From Anaerolineales bacterium (GTDB lineage: Bacteria > Chloroflexota > Anaerolineae > 4572-78 > J111), in contig JACKAU010000005.1 in assembly GCA_020634855.1 (NCBI GenBank), forward strand, positions 186,001 through 250,000: 64,000 nt of DNA, given 5' to 3'. This document shows, in pieces, positions 7,653-15,803 of this stretch. The position numbers and the translations under genes were made by a program. The notes beneath the pieces are model-generated. The model saw nothing but the letters and a program-made list of their open reading frames with translations, was not told the origin of the DNA and searched no databases. The number at the start of each line of letters is the position of its first letter. Within the stretch, counting starts at the first letter, position 1.

Positions 7653-9128
7653 ATGAAGAAAAATTTATGGCTTTTGTTAGCAATGCTGACTGCCGTGATT
7701 GTAGTCATATCGGCTTGTGCGCCGGCCCCGCCGGCCGAAGAGCCGGCCGCTGAGGAAGCCCCAGCCGAAGAAGCCGCGGCCGAAGAACCGGCCGCTGAGG
7801 AAGCCCCAGCCGAAGAAGCCGCGGCCGAAGAACCGGCCGCCGAAGAGCCGGCGGCTGAAGAAGAAGCAATGGCCTCCACCGGCGAGGGCGGCTACCTGGA
7901 CCGCGCCCTGGCCGGCGAATTCGCCGGAACCACGGTTACCATGATGGGGCCGTTCACCGATGAAGACGAAGTCAAATTCAACAACGCCATTGCTGATTTT
8001 GAAGAAAAAACCGGGATCGACATCCAGTACACTGGGACGAAAGAGTTTGAAGCGACGATTTCGGTGCGGGTGGATGCAGGCGATGCGCCTGACATTGTCG
8101 ACTTCCCGCAGCCGGGATTGGCCGCTAACTTTGCCAGTACAGGCGATATCGTCGATGTCCTGTCGTTCATGGATGTGGACACGCTGAGAGAGCGTTACGA
8201 TGATAGCTGGCTGGATATGGCGGTGGTCAACGGCCCGAATGGCCCGATGATGGCCGGTGTGTGGCACCGCTTTAACGGCAAGAGTTTGGTCTGGTATCCG
8301 AAGGATGACTTCGATGCCGCCGGCTATGAAGTCCCCGAAACCTGGGACGATATGTTGGAACTGACCCAAATGATTGCCGATGACGGCGACACCGCCTGGT
8401 GTGTCGGCATCGAGAGTGGGGCAGCCACCGGCTGGCCGGCCACCGACTGGATGGAAGAAGTCATGCTGCGCACCACCTCCCTGGAAAACTACGACGCCTG
8501 GGTAACCGGCGACCTGCCGTTCTCCTCGCCGGAAGTGAAGAACGCGGCTGAGCAGATTGGTAACATCTGGTTCAACGACGAATATGTGCTGGGTGGCCGA
8601 GCCGGGATTGTGTCCACTTTCTTTGGCGATGCTCCCAACGGCATGTTTGAAGACCCGCCTCGCTGCTGGCTACACAAACAAGGCAACTTCATCACCAGCT
8701 TCTTCCCGGCCGGAGCCGAAGCGGGCGTAGATTACGACTTCTTCTACCTACCGCCCATCGATGAGCAGTACGGCAAGCCGTTCCTGGTGGCCGGCGACCT
8801 GATGGCGGCCTTCAGCGACAGTGACGAAACAAAGGCCGTGATGGAATTCTTCAGCACGGGTGAAAGCGTCAAAGGCTGGCTGCAAGCCGGTGGGGCGTTA
8901 TCGCCGCATTTGGATGCCCAGTTAGACTGGTACGGCGACGATGTTGAACGCGGTATTGCGCAGTTGGTGCAAGAAGCCACCGCTTTCCGATTTGATGGTT
9001 CAGACCTGATGCCGGGCGAAGTTGGCGCCGGCTCCTTCTGGAAAGGCATGACCGATTGGGTTAGTGGTTCCGCCGATCTTGACACCGCTTTGCAAGAAAT
9101 CGACGCTTCCTGGCCGAGTAATAACTAA
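7653..9128 (+). CDS. Extracellular solute-binding lipoprotein of a sugar ABC transporter (AglE-like)
   Basis: A lipoprotein signal peptide ends in VISAC with the lipidated Cys at 22. It is followed by an acidic linker of Glu/Ala/Pro repeats (about residues 26-71) and a family-1 sugar-binding domain (FEEKTGIDIQYTG, DAPDIVDFPQPGL, YEVPETWDDMLELTQM). The linker tethers the receptor to the membrane outer face. AAGGAGG lies 13 bases before the ATG. It is first in a binding protein-permease-permease set, and the long extracytoplasmic loop in the second permease resembles alpha-glucoside (Agl) systems. The ligand is therefore guessed as an alpha-glucoside or similar oligosaccharide. No ATPase is encoded nearby. 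Confidence 0.88.
   Translation: MKKNLWLLLAMLTAVIVVISACAPAPPAEEPAAEEAPAEEAAAEEPAAEEAPAEEAAAEEPAAEEPAAEEEAMASTGEGGYLDRALAGEFAGTTVTMMGPFTDEDEVKFNNAIADFEEKTGIDIQYTGTKEFEATISVRVDAGDAPDIVDFPQPGLAANFASTGDIVDVLSFMDVDTLRERYDDSWLDMAVVNGPNGPMMAGVWHRFNGKSLVWYPKDDFDAAGYEVPETWDDMLELTQMIADDGDTAWCVGIESGAATGWPATDWMEEVMLRTTSLENYDAWVTGDLPFSSPEVKNAAEQIGNIWFNDEYVLGGRAGIVSTFFGDAPNGMFEDPPRCWLHKQGNFITSFFPAGAEAGVDYDFFYLPPIDEQYGKPFLVAGDLMAAFSDSDETKAVMEFFSTGESVKGWLQAGGALSPHLDAQLDWYGDDVERGIAQLVQEATAFRFDGSDLMPGEVGAGSFWKGMTDWVSGSADLDTALQEIDASWPSNN
7743..7832 (+). repeat. Perfect 45-bp tandem duplication in the lipoprotein linker
   Basis: Bases 7743-7787 and 7788-7832 are identical 45-mers encoding 15 residues each of Glu/Ala/Pro linker. 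A third degenerate partial copy follows. Perfect DNA identity points to recent slippage or unequal recombination, so linker length may vary between strains. Confidence 0.85.
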
Positions 9129-9141
9129 CGTTATCTAACAA

Positions 9142-9175
9142 GAAGCAGAGTGATTCTTTGTAGTCACTCTGCTTC
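9142..9175 (+). promoter_or_regulatory. Intercistronic stem-loop between binding protein and permease genes
   Basis: A perfect 12-bp stem (GAAGCAGAGTGA and its complement) with a 10-base loop starts 14 bp after the binding-protein stop. No clear T run follows, so it may be a partial terminator or an mRNA-stabilising stem. Such elements commonly keep the binding protein in excess over its permeases. Confidence 0.65.
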
Positions 9176-9321
9176 CCTAAAAAATAGTAAAAAATCAATA
9201 TCCCACTCTGACTAACACGGTACAGCAGCTACAAAGAAAATTTAAGCCTCAACGTAACCACTCATATTAACCGGCTTGTTAGCCAGTAAAGAGGAAATTA
9301 GCTAAGGGAGGATAATTATCT

Positions 9322-10425
9322 ATGCAAGGATCAGAAGTAAAACCCAAATCAGCTTCACCGCTTGATTGGTTAACCGGTACAGTGGGTCAAATCATCATTT
9401 CACTATTTGTGCCCATTTTTACATTCGTCGTTTTGTGGCAAGGGTTTATTTTTCTGAGGGACAGTGATGCCCCTAAAATTGTCATTGTTCTGGTGGCGAT
9501 TGTCTGGGGCGTAGGGGGTGTGGCTCTTTTATACTTTGTTTCCAACTGGTTAATTGAAAAATTGTCACCGTTTTGGGTCAGAACGTTACAACCCTTTGTC
9601 TTTGTAGGCCCGGCTGTGGCTATTTTAGCCTGGTATTTGTTATTCCCCTCGGCCAGAACCTTCTGGATTAGCTTATTCAATTCTAGCAGTACCGAATTTG
9701 TCGGTTTGCAGAACTATGTCGCTGTATTTACTGATCGCACCATGTTTACCGCGTTTCGCAACAACATCCTCTGGATACTTTTTGGAGCCACGTTTTCGGT
9801 TATCTTTGGCCTGCTGGTAGCGGTTCTGGCCGATCGCAGTAAATTTGAAAATGCGGCCAAGTCACTGGTGTTTATGCCGATGGCCATCTCGATGGTGGGA
9901 GCCGGGGTTATCTGGAACTTTATCTACGAAGCCGACCCGAACATTGGTCTGCTTAACGCCATCTGGACTTCTCTGGGCGGCGAGCCGCAAGCCTGGACTT
10001 CGCTCTTACAGCCGTGGAACAACTTCTTCTTGATTGTCATTGTGATCTGGCTGCAAACCGGTTTCGCGATGGTACTCTTTTCCGCCGCCATCAAGGGTAT
10101 CCCTGGTGAAATTCTGGAAGCGGCTCGGGTTGACGGAGCCACTGAACTTCAGGTGTTCTTCGGAATTATGATCCCCTACATTATGCCGACCATCATCACA
10201 GTTTCGACCACGGTCGTTATTTTCACTCTGAAAATCTTCGATATCGTCTGGGTCATGACCGGCGGTCAGTTTGGCACTCAAGTTATCGCCACCCAATTCT
10301 ATCGAGAATACTTTACTAACCGCAACTTTGGCTACGGTTCGGCCATTGCCATTGTGCTATTACTGGCGGTTGTCCCTGTTATGATTTACAACTTGAAGCA
10401 GTTTGGTGAAAGGGAGGCATTCTAA
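9322..10425 (+). CDS. Sugar ABC transporter permease, MalF/AglF-like
   Basis: This 367-residue integral membrane protein has an N-terminal extension with extra helices and a MalF-type permease core. The EAA cytoplasmic loop that docks the ATPase is visible as EAARVDGATELQVFFGIMIP. GGAGG lies about 10 bases upstream of the ATG. It overlaps the next permease by one base (TAATG), indicating translational coupling. It forms the transmembrane channel with the second permease for the sugar delivered by the upstream lipoprotein. Confidence 0.88.
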   Translation: MQGSEVKPKSASPLDWLTGTVGQIIISLFVPIFTFVVLWQGFIFLRDSDAPKIVIVLVAIVWGVGGVALLYFVSNWLIEKLSPFWVRTLQPFVFVGPAVAILAWYLLFPSARTFWISLFNSSSTEFVGLQNYVAVFTDRTMFTAFRNNILWILFGATFSVIFGLLVAVLADRSKFENAAKSLVFMPMAISMVGAGVIWNFIYEADPNIGLLNAIWTSLGGEPQAWTSLLQPWNNFFLIVIVIWLQTGFAMVLFSAAIKGIPGEILEAARVDGATELQVFFGIMIPYIMPTIITVSTTVVIFTLKIFDIVWVMTGGQFGTQVIATQFYREYFTNRNFGYGSAIAIVLLLAVVPVMIYNLKQFGEREAF

Positions 10426-11531
10426 TGAGTTCAAACGTAGGCTCGGCCAAAAAAGATAAGTTAGTCGGTGATTTAGTTGTCAACGTCGCGTTAGCCCTAC
10501 TGGTGCTGCTATGGACGATCCCGACTATTGGTCTGCTGGTGTCGTCGTTCCGCGATCAGTTCGCTATTGCGACCACCGGCTGGTGGACCATTTTCCCGCA
10601 CCGCGAGTGGGTGACAATAAAAACAATTGAGCCAGGTGCAGTTGAACGGGATCAACCCATCGACGTTGAGAATATCCGGGCAACGTTCGATGAACTGCGC
10701 GAGGGCGTGCAATCCGGTGATAAGCGTTTAGTGTGGATCGGCAACCGGCGCTTGGGCACCATCCAAGTTCAAGAACAAGAATGGACCATGAATTTGGATT
10801 TCACCCTGGAAAACTATCAGAATGTGTTGACCGGTAAACGGTATGAAGTGACCCAACCGGACGGCAGCGTCAAGATCGAACAAGGCTCCGACATGAGTAA
10901 CGCCTTCCTGAACAGTATCGCTGTCTCTATTCCGGCTACGGTGATCCCTATTTTGATTGCTGCGTTTGCCGCCTACGGGTTCGCCTGGATGAAGTTCCCC
11001 GGCCGGCGCATGTTTTTCATTATGGTTGTGGCCCTGCTGGTGGTACCCTTGCAGATCGCATTGGTTCCCATTTTGCGCGACTACGTACGACTGGATCTGA
11101 ATGGCACGTTCCTGGCGGTTTGGCTGGCTCACGCCGGCTTTGGGTTACCGCTGGCGGTTTATCTGCTCTATAACTACATGAGCACGCTGCCCCGCGATAT
11201 TCTGGAATCGGCCTTTATCGACGGCGCGTCTCACTTTACCATTTTCACCCGGCTTATTTTACCGCTGTCCCTGCCGGCGCTGGCCTCATTCGCGATCTTC
11301 CAGTTCCTATGGGTTTGGAATGATTACCTGGTGGCGTTGATCTTTATCGGGGCCACCGCCGACACCCAAGTGTTGACCATGCGGATTGCCGAACTGGTTG
11401 GCTCTCGCGGCAACGACTGGCACTTACTGACAGCCGGAGCGTTCATCTCGATGGTTCTGCCGTTGGTGGTCTTCTTCTCACTCCAGCGGTTCTTTGTGCG
11501 CGGTATGCTGGCCGGTTCCGTTAAGGGCTAG
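10425..11531 (+). CDS. Sugar ABC transporter permease, MalG/AglG-like with large extracytoplasmic loop
   Basis: The 368-residue permease has a first helix (ALLVLLWTIPTIGLLVSSF), then an insert of about 80 residues predicted outside the membrane (about residues 50-145), then the usual permease core with its EAA-type loop ESAFIDGASHFTIFTRLILP. The insert makes it longer than typical MalG proteins and resembles AglG of alpha-glucoside transporters. The start codon overlaps the preceding stop. A strong terminator follows, so the operon ends without an ATPase gene; a shared MsmK/UgpC-type ATPase encoded elsewhere is presumed. Confidence 0.87.
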   Translation: MSSNVGSAKKDKLVGDLVVNVALALLVLLWTIPTIGLLVSSFRDQFAIATTGWWTIFPHREWVTIKTIEPGAVERDQPIDVENIRATFDELREGVQSGDKRLVWIGNRRLGTIQVQEQEWTMNLDFTLENYQNVLTGKRYEVTQPDGSVKIEQGSDMSNAFLNSIAVSIPATVIPILIAAFAAYGFAWMKFPGRRMFFIMVVALLVVPLQIALVPILRDYVRLDLNGTFLAVWLAHAGFGLPLAVYLLYNYMSTLPRDILESAFIDGASHFTIFTRLILPLSLPALASFAIFQFLWVWNDYLVALIFIGATADTQVLTMRIAELVGSRGNDWHLLTAGAFISMVLPLVVFFSLQRFFVRGMLAGSVKG

Positions 11532-11601
11532 GCTCCAGCAGTTGTAACTGTTGTATATGATAATTATCCTTAAATAATTTCACTTTACCTGGCTAGTAGT
11601 C

Positions 11602-11643
11602 AAAAAAACGACCAAAAACAAGTTGTCTTGTGGTCGTTTTTTT
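11602..11643 (+). terminator. Rho-independent terminator of the sugar ABC operon
   Basis: The stem AAACGACCA / TGGTCGTTT, extended by an A-run pairing with a T-run, ends in seven T. It lies 70 bp after the second permease stop. Confidence 0.88.
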
Positions 11644-11914
11644 GTTTGTCGGTGACTGCCACTGTTCGAAGTCATATATCAAAGGGCGCTCCTTTATGAG
11701 TCCCAAGTCGTGAAGGAATTCACCTTCACTTGCAAGATATACAAGACGTTATACAATGTAGTAATAACATGCTTTAGCAACACCTCTTAGAGCAGCTATC
11801 CTGCGCTTTGCTGCGGATATTGCGACAAATAGCTCGACCTGTAGCGACCAATTACTTGATCAAATTTCTTCAAATCAATAGATTTGTTTCGTAAGTTGTG
11901 GAACCCGAAAAAAG
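11644..11914. other. Intergenic region before the caspase-like gene
   Basis: Between the operon terminator and the caspase-like start I see no coding signal and no obvious ribosome-binding site stronger than GAACCCGAAAAAAG. Promoter elements were not assignable with confidence. Confidence 0.3.
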
Positions 11915-12829
11915 ATGTCAAATCGTTTAGCCCTTGTCATCGACAATTGCGACTATCAAGACCATCTGCTGTCGCGGCTGCCGCGGCCTCAAATCGAAAG
12001 CCAAGCTTTGACCTCTGTCCTGCTTGACCCATCGATGGGTAACTTTGACAACGTTGAACTTTTGACCAATCCGACTGCGGCTCAGTTTCGTACCCACCTA
12101 AGTCTTTTATTTAATCATAAAAAGCAGTTCGATGTCCTGTTATTGTATTACCTGGGCCACGCCCTGATCGATGCTGATGATCAGTGGTATCTGGCCACGG
12201 CTGATACCGTGGGCAATTGCCTGGCCGAAACCGCCGTTTCAGCAGCTTTCATCAGCAGTCTGATGGATCGCGGCCTCTCGCACCAACAGATCGTGGTACT
12301 CGATTGTTGTCCCGGCAAACGCTGTCTACCTGATGATGGCTCGGTCTATCTAGCAGATAAGGCCGGCACCGATGTCGCCTTCAAGGGTAATGGCTATGGC
12401 CGGGTGATCTTGACCGCCCACAATACCATCGACTACCTACTTGAGACCGACAAAGTTTTTGGCGAACCGGAGCCTTCTGTCTTTACTCAATATTTAATTG
12501 AAGGCTTACGCACCGGCGCGGCCGATGTGGATGGCGATGGGCAGATCGACGTGGCAGAGTTATACGAGTATGTCTACTATAAGGTGATCCGGCAGACCAA
12601 TCAAAAGCCGCGTTTCTGGACCTATCATTCGCCGGATAAATTCATTCTTGGCCGTAACCCCAAAGAGGTGGAACTGCCGCAGCCGGTTAAGTGGGATTTG
12701 ATCTTCGGCGCGGTCATGGCCCCGATTGTGACGGTTATTATCGGCGGACTGGCCAGCCTGAGTACCTCAGTTGGCTTGGCCGGCCTGTTCCTATTGATGT
12801 ATGCGTTGCTCTATTGGACGCTCGATTGA
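11915..12829 (+). CDS. Caspase-like (peptidase C14/metacaspase fold) membrane protein with EF-hand loop
   Basis: The caspase fold is recognised from the His motif LYYLGHAL (H82) and the Cys motif VVLDCCPG (D130, C131, C132), a dyad of the bacterial caspase-like C14 family. The residue after the catalytic Cys is Pro rather than the common His. Residues 204-215 (DVDGDGQIDVAE) form an ideal EF-hand calcium loop, as in many prokaryotic caspase-like proteins. Two hydrophobic segments (about 265-303) anchor the C-terminus in the membrane. Caspase-like proteins act as proteases in signalling or cell death; the target here is unknown. The next gene, 22 bp downstream, is a small membrane protein and may be co-transcribed. 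Confidence 0.8.
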   Translation: MSNRLALVIDNCDYQDHLLSRLPRPQIESQALTSVLLDPSMGNFDNVELLTNPTAAQFRTHLSLLFNHKKQFDVLLLYYLGHALIDADDQWYLATADTVGNCLAETAVSAAFISSLMDRGLSHQQIVVLDCCPGKRCLPDDGSVYLADKAGTDVAFKGNGYGRVILTAHNTIDYLLETDKVFGEPEPSVFTQYLIEGLRTGAADVDGDGQIDVAELYEYVYYKVIRQTNQKPRFWTYHSPDKFILGRNPKEVELPQPVKWDLIFGAVMAPIVTVIIGGLASLSTSVGLAGLFLLMYALLYWTLD

Positions 12830-12851
12830 GTAACTTTAACCAAGGAATTTG

Positions 12852-13364
12852 ATGTCCAATTCTAACACCGATCAACCGTCATCGCCCCTCATCGAATGGG
12901 GCTTATGGTTTCAATGGGTTCTGGCCACCACTTTGGGCTGGATTCTGGGCCTGCTTTTTTTCGGCGAGATTGGAATCGGCGTTGTCGTTGGACTGACCCA
13001 GTGGTGGGTGCTGCGAGGTATCATTCCGGAACGCGCCAACTGGTGGATTTGGGCCAGTACCATCGGTTGGCTAATTGGCTGGTTGATGTTTTCCACAGGA
13101 ATTCTCCCGCCGCCTGGTTCCGGCCTCAACGACGGCTTGGTGGCCGGTGCCGCCGTGGGGGCGATTATGGGCATGGCCCAGTGGCTGTTCGTGTTCCGTA
13201 ACCTGTTCGACCTGTCCATCTGGTGGATACCGATTAGCGTGGCGGGCTGGTCGGTGGCGCTGTCCGGCGTCCTGGGCTGGACGGTCACCGGCACGGTAGT
13301 CGGCGCAGTCACCGGCTTCCTAATCGATTGGTTTGTGCGTCACGCCGATGATGACGAAGTGTAA
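12852..13364 (+). CDS. Glycine/tryptophan-rich four-to-five-helix membrane protein, unknown function
   Basis: The 170-residue protein consists almost wholly of hydrophobic helices with repeating W-G-x3-G patterns (TLGWILGLLFFGEIG, TIGWLIGWLMF, VAGWSVALSGVLGW), suggesting an internally repeated helical hairpin. The ATG at 12852 is used; AAGGAA lies just upstream and an overlapping in-frame TTG is less likely. It probably sits in an operon with the caspase-like gene. I do not recognise a named family. Confidence 0.7.
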   Translation: MSNSNTDQPSSPLIEWGLWFQWVLATTLGWILGLLFFGEIGIGVVVGLTQWWVLRGIIPERANWWIWASTIGWLIGWLMFSTGILPPPGSGLNDGLVAGAAVGAIMGMAQWLFVFRNLFDLSIWWIPISVAGWSVALSGVLGWTVTGTVVGAVTGFLIDWFVRHADDDEV

Positions 13365-13393
13365 CGTCTTTGAAGATGGTGGGTCAGTGCTAG

Positions 13394-13784
13394 TAGTTAG
13401 CTGGTTAGTTGGCTGTCAGCCAGCCAATTAGCCAAACCATCATCCGATCAACGTCGCGATCACACCTCCCACACCTGCCGGACATCCGATCAACGTCGCG
13501 ATCACACCTTCCGCACCTTCCGGAGGTCTGATCTTCGTCGTGATCACACCTTCCGTACCTGCCGGACGTCTGATCTTCGTCGCGATCACACCTTCCGTAC
13601 CTGCCAGACGTCTGATCTTCATCGCGATCACACCTTCCGCACCTGCCGGACGTCTGATCTTCGTCGCGATCACACCTTCCGTACCTTCCGGAGGTCTGAT
13701 CGACGTTGCGATCACGCCTTCCAGACCTTTCCAAAGTCCTCCGAGTACGCGCCTAAAGACCTATGCTAACCAACCAGCTAACTA
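13394..13784. repeat. 42-bp minisatellite (7 copies) flanked by a 20-bp inverted repeat
   Basis: Seven tandem 42-bp units run from 13446 to 13739, each starting GATCNNCGTYGYGATCAC and containing a further CCTGCCGGACGTCT-like part. Units differ at a few positions. The array is flanked by TAGTTAGCTGGTTAGTTGGC (13394-13413) and, inverted, at 13765-13784 with 18 of 20 matches. It fills the gap between two convergent genes. Because 42 is divisible by 3, several frames stay open on both strands, but none has a credible start or composition, so I treat it as non-coding. Confidence 0.85.
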
Positions 13785-13790
13785 ACATTT

Positions 13791-14570
13791 TTACGGTCTA
13801 AAGCCCAATGCAAAGAAAATAGCGATCAGAATCGGTTGGTGGATGAGATAGATTGCGAGCGAGTGCCGCCCCAAAAACCGCAGCCCGATCACCAACGAAT
13901 TACCGCTGAAATCAGGCAGCGAAAATTGTCGCAGCCGATCTCGATACAGCGTAAAGCCGGTAAAAATCCCGATCAGGGTAATGCCGCCGTAAGGCAGCAC
14001 CGGATAATAATCGACCATTGCTCTGCCCTGCTGCTTTAATCCCAACCAGATCAGCCAGGGATAATCCACGATAATGCCATCGATGTAAAGCCCAATCCCA
14101 ATCATCGCCAGGCCGATGAGCAGGGTCAGCCAGCGGTTGAGGCGCAAAAATGGGTAGCTGGTCATGATCGAAAATCCGATCAGATGCAGGATGCCGAAAA
14201 CCACAAAGCCCTGACCGATGAAAAAATACGTTCCCACTGTAATCACCAAGCCCCAACCAAATACCTTCGCCCCTCGTAGAAAATATTTGAAGAAAAGGTG
14301 CGTTTCACCGCTCCGAACTTCACGGTTGTAACTGAGCGTCAGCGAGATGCCGACGACAAACAGGAATTGGGTGGCAATCGTCCGGGCAAACCACTGCCAC
14401 GGGCCGACGAAGAGGTTGCCCTGATACAGGCCGAAGAAATGCAAATCCCACACAAAATGGTAAAAGACCATCTGGACGATGGCCAACCCGCGCAGGGTGT
14501 CGATTTCCCACAGGCGAGTAGCGGCGTTTTTTACTTTTGCTGCAACGGCTGTCGTTGATATTTCAGCCAT
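13791..14570 (-). CDS. DUF1624 membrane protein (heparan-alpha-glucosaminide N-acetyltransferase-like)
   Basis: The N-terminal motif WEIDTLRGLAIVQMVFYHF is the hallmark of the DUF1624/acyltransferase-like membrane family related to the catalytic domain of HGSNAT and to YeiB. It is followed by about seven hydrophobic helices over 259 residues. Relatives transfer acetyl groups across the membrane to sugars or are uncharacterised. No soluble domain is attached. It lies upstream of the minisatellite and is transcribed toward it. Confidence 0.75.
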   Translation of the reverse strand: MAEISTTAVAAKVKNAATRLWEIDTLRGLAIVQMVFYHFVWDLHFFGLYQGNLFVGPWQWFARTIATQFLFVVGISLTLSYNREVRSGETHLFFKYFLRGAKVFGWGLVITVGTYFFIGQGFVVFGILHLIGFSIMTSYPFLRLNRWLTLLIGLAMIGIGLYIDGIIVDYPWLIWLGLKQQGRAMVDYYPVLPYGGITLIGIFTGFTLYRDRLRQFSLPDFSGNSLVIGLRFLGRHSLAIYLIHQPILIAIFFALGFRP

Positions 14571-14589
14571 AACTTTAGAACCTTAGAAA

Positions 14590-15783
14590 CTAATAATCGA
14601 ATCTATCACGCGGACCAATCCACAGTTGGCGCGTTTGATCGAACCGCCAGCCGGGTGTATCGAGTTCAAGCGGCTGGCGCGGCCAGCCGGCCTCGATCCG
14701 GGCCAAGGTATCCGCCCAAGAGCGAATACCACCGAGCGCGTCGTGAGCTTCAACATTACACGCACCCACCGCCGCCGCCATCGTGACCGAGTCGGTCGGC
14801 GCGCTGTCGCGCAGCAGGGCGGCCAGAAAACCGGCGATGGCTGAGTCGCCAGCCCCGGTGGTGCCGACCGGATCGGTTTGGAAGACCGGCGCCCAAAATT
14901 CGCGGTTGGCCCAGCGTACGGTATCGACCGGTTGAGCGCGACCCGTTTGTTGCACGGCGGCTTCATTAGCCGTACGTAGATACAGGCCCAGATGGCCTGC
15001 CTTGAGCAGCACAATTTTAGGCCCCATCGCCAGCAACTCGGCCGCAATATCCGACAGCAGGTCGGGCGTAATTTGAGCGTGTCCCTCGCTCACCGAGGCG
15101 AATGTGGCCGGATAAAGGGTTAGCAAAACCTCTTCGATACTGGGCACAAACAGGTCCACGTAAGGCAGCGTTTGTTTGAGAATGATCGGCCAGTTCGCCT
15201 GCCCCGATGGCGCGTTAGGATCGGGCATAGCCATATCCAGCGAGGTGGTGACGCCGGTGGCTTTAGCCCGGCGGAACATCTCAACCAGTTCCGCGCCGTT
15301 GGCCTGGTAAAACCGCTTCATCAGCGGGGGATAGCCAAAGTGAAACAGATCGACCTGACTGAGCAGATCGTAATCAATGTCATCCGCGCCAAAGGTGTCG
15401 TTGGGGCCGGGGCAGTGCAGAAAGATGCGGTCGGTGTTGGGCGGGCTGAGAATAATGGTGTAGGAGCTGGCTTCGCCGGGGGAGATGATCATCCCTTCGG
15501 TGAGGTGAGGTGATGATTTGCGGACAATGTCCAAAATCGCCTGCCCGAAAATATCGTCGCCGATTTTGCCCATTAGCCGGGTATCAATGCCCAGTTTATG
15601 CAGCGCCTGCCCGGTGTTCGAGACCGCGCCGCCCGTTGACATCAAAATGGGACCGGTTTCAATCAACCGTCCGGGCCGAAACGTGACGGCGAAATCACCC
15701 GCCCCGATGATCGAGGGGATGACATCCAAGCAAATGTGACCGGCTACAACGCAGGATTTTTTCGATGATTGAGTAACTGTCAT
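14590..15783 (-). CDS. PfkB-family carbohydrate kinase
   Basis: This is a ribokinase-like fold. The N-terminal sugar-binding segment has GGAVSNTGQALHKLG (the GG and N positions), followed by KIGDDIFG, and the ATP/catalytic motif GTTGAGDSAIAGF contains the catalytic Asp. ATG at 15783 is chosen because the family starts near the strand CVVAGHICLDVIP; an upstream in-frame extension overlapping the neighbouring gene is unlikely. The protein has 397 residues, slightly longer than usual. It lies 20 bp after a Gfo/Idh/MocA dehydrogenase gene on the same strand, so a two-gene sugar or inositol catabolic operon is likely. The substrate is not determined. Confidence 0.85.
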   Translation of the reverse strand: MTVTQSSKKSCVVAGHICLDVIPSIIGAGDFAVTFRPGRLIETGPILMSTGGAVSNTGQALHKLGIDTRLMGKIGDDIFGQAILDIVRKSSPHLTEGMIISPGEASSYTIILSPPNTDRIFLHCPGPNDTFGADDIDYDLLSQVDLFHFGYPPLMKRFYQANGAELVEMFRRAKATGVTTSLDMAMPDPNAPSGQANWPIILKQTLPYVDLFVPSIEEVLLTLYPATFASVSEGHAQITPDLLSDIAAELLAMGPKIVLLKAGHLGLYLRTANEAAVQQTGRAQPVDTVRWANREFWAPVFQTDPVGTTGAGDSAIAGFLAALLRDSAPTDSVTMAAAVGACNVEAHDALGGIRSWADTLARIEAGWPRQPLELDTPGWRFDQTRQLWIGPRDRFDY

Positions 15784-15803
15784 TTCAGGGTCGGGTCGCC
15801 AAC

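Noticed and set aside
7677..8369. Long open frame opposite the solute-binding protein gene
   Set aside because: It is open only because the Glu/Ala/Pro repeats and biased codons of the real gene leave few stops; it has no start context and a meaningless Gly/Arg/Phe-rich product.
13405..13734. Open frames through the 42-bp minisatellite encoding repeats such as GRYGRCDRDEDQTS
   Set aside because: Frames are open on both strands simply because 42 is a multiple of 3; no ribosome-binding site or conserved flank supports translation.
13446..13739. Possible CRISPR array
   Set aside because: Units are contiguous and nearly identical with no unique spacers, and no cas genes are present.
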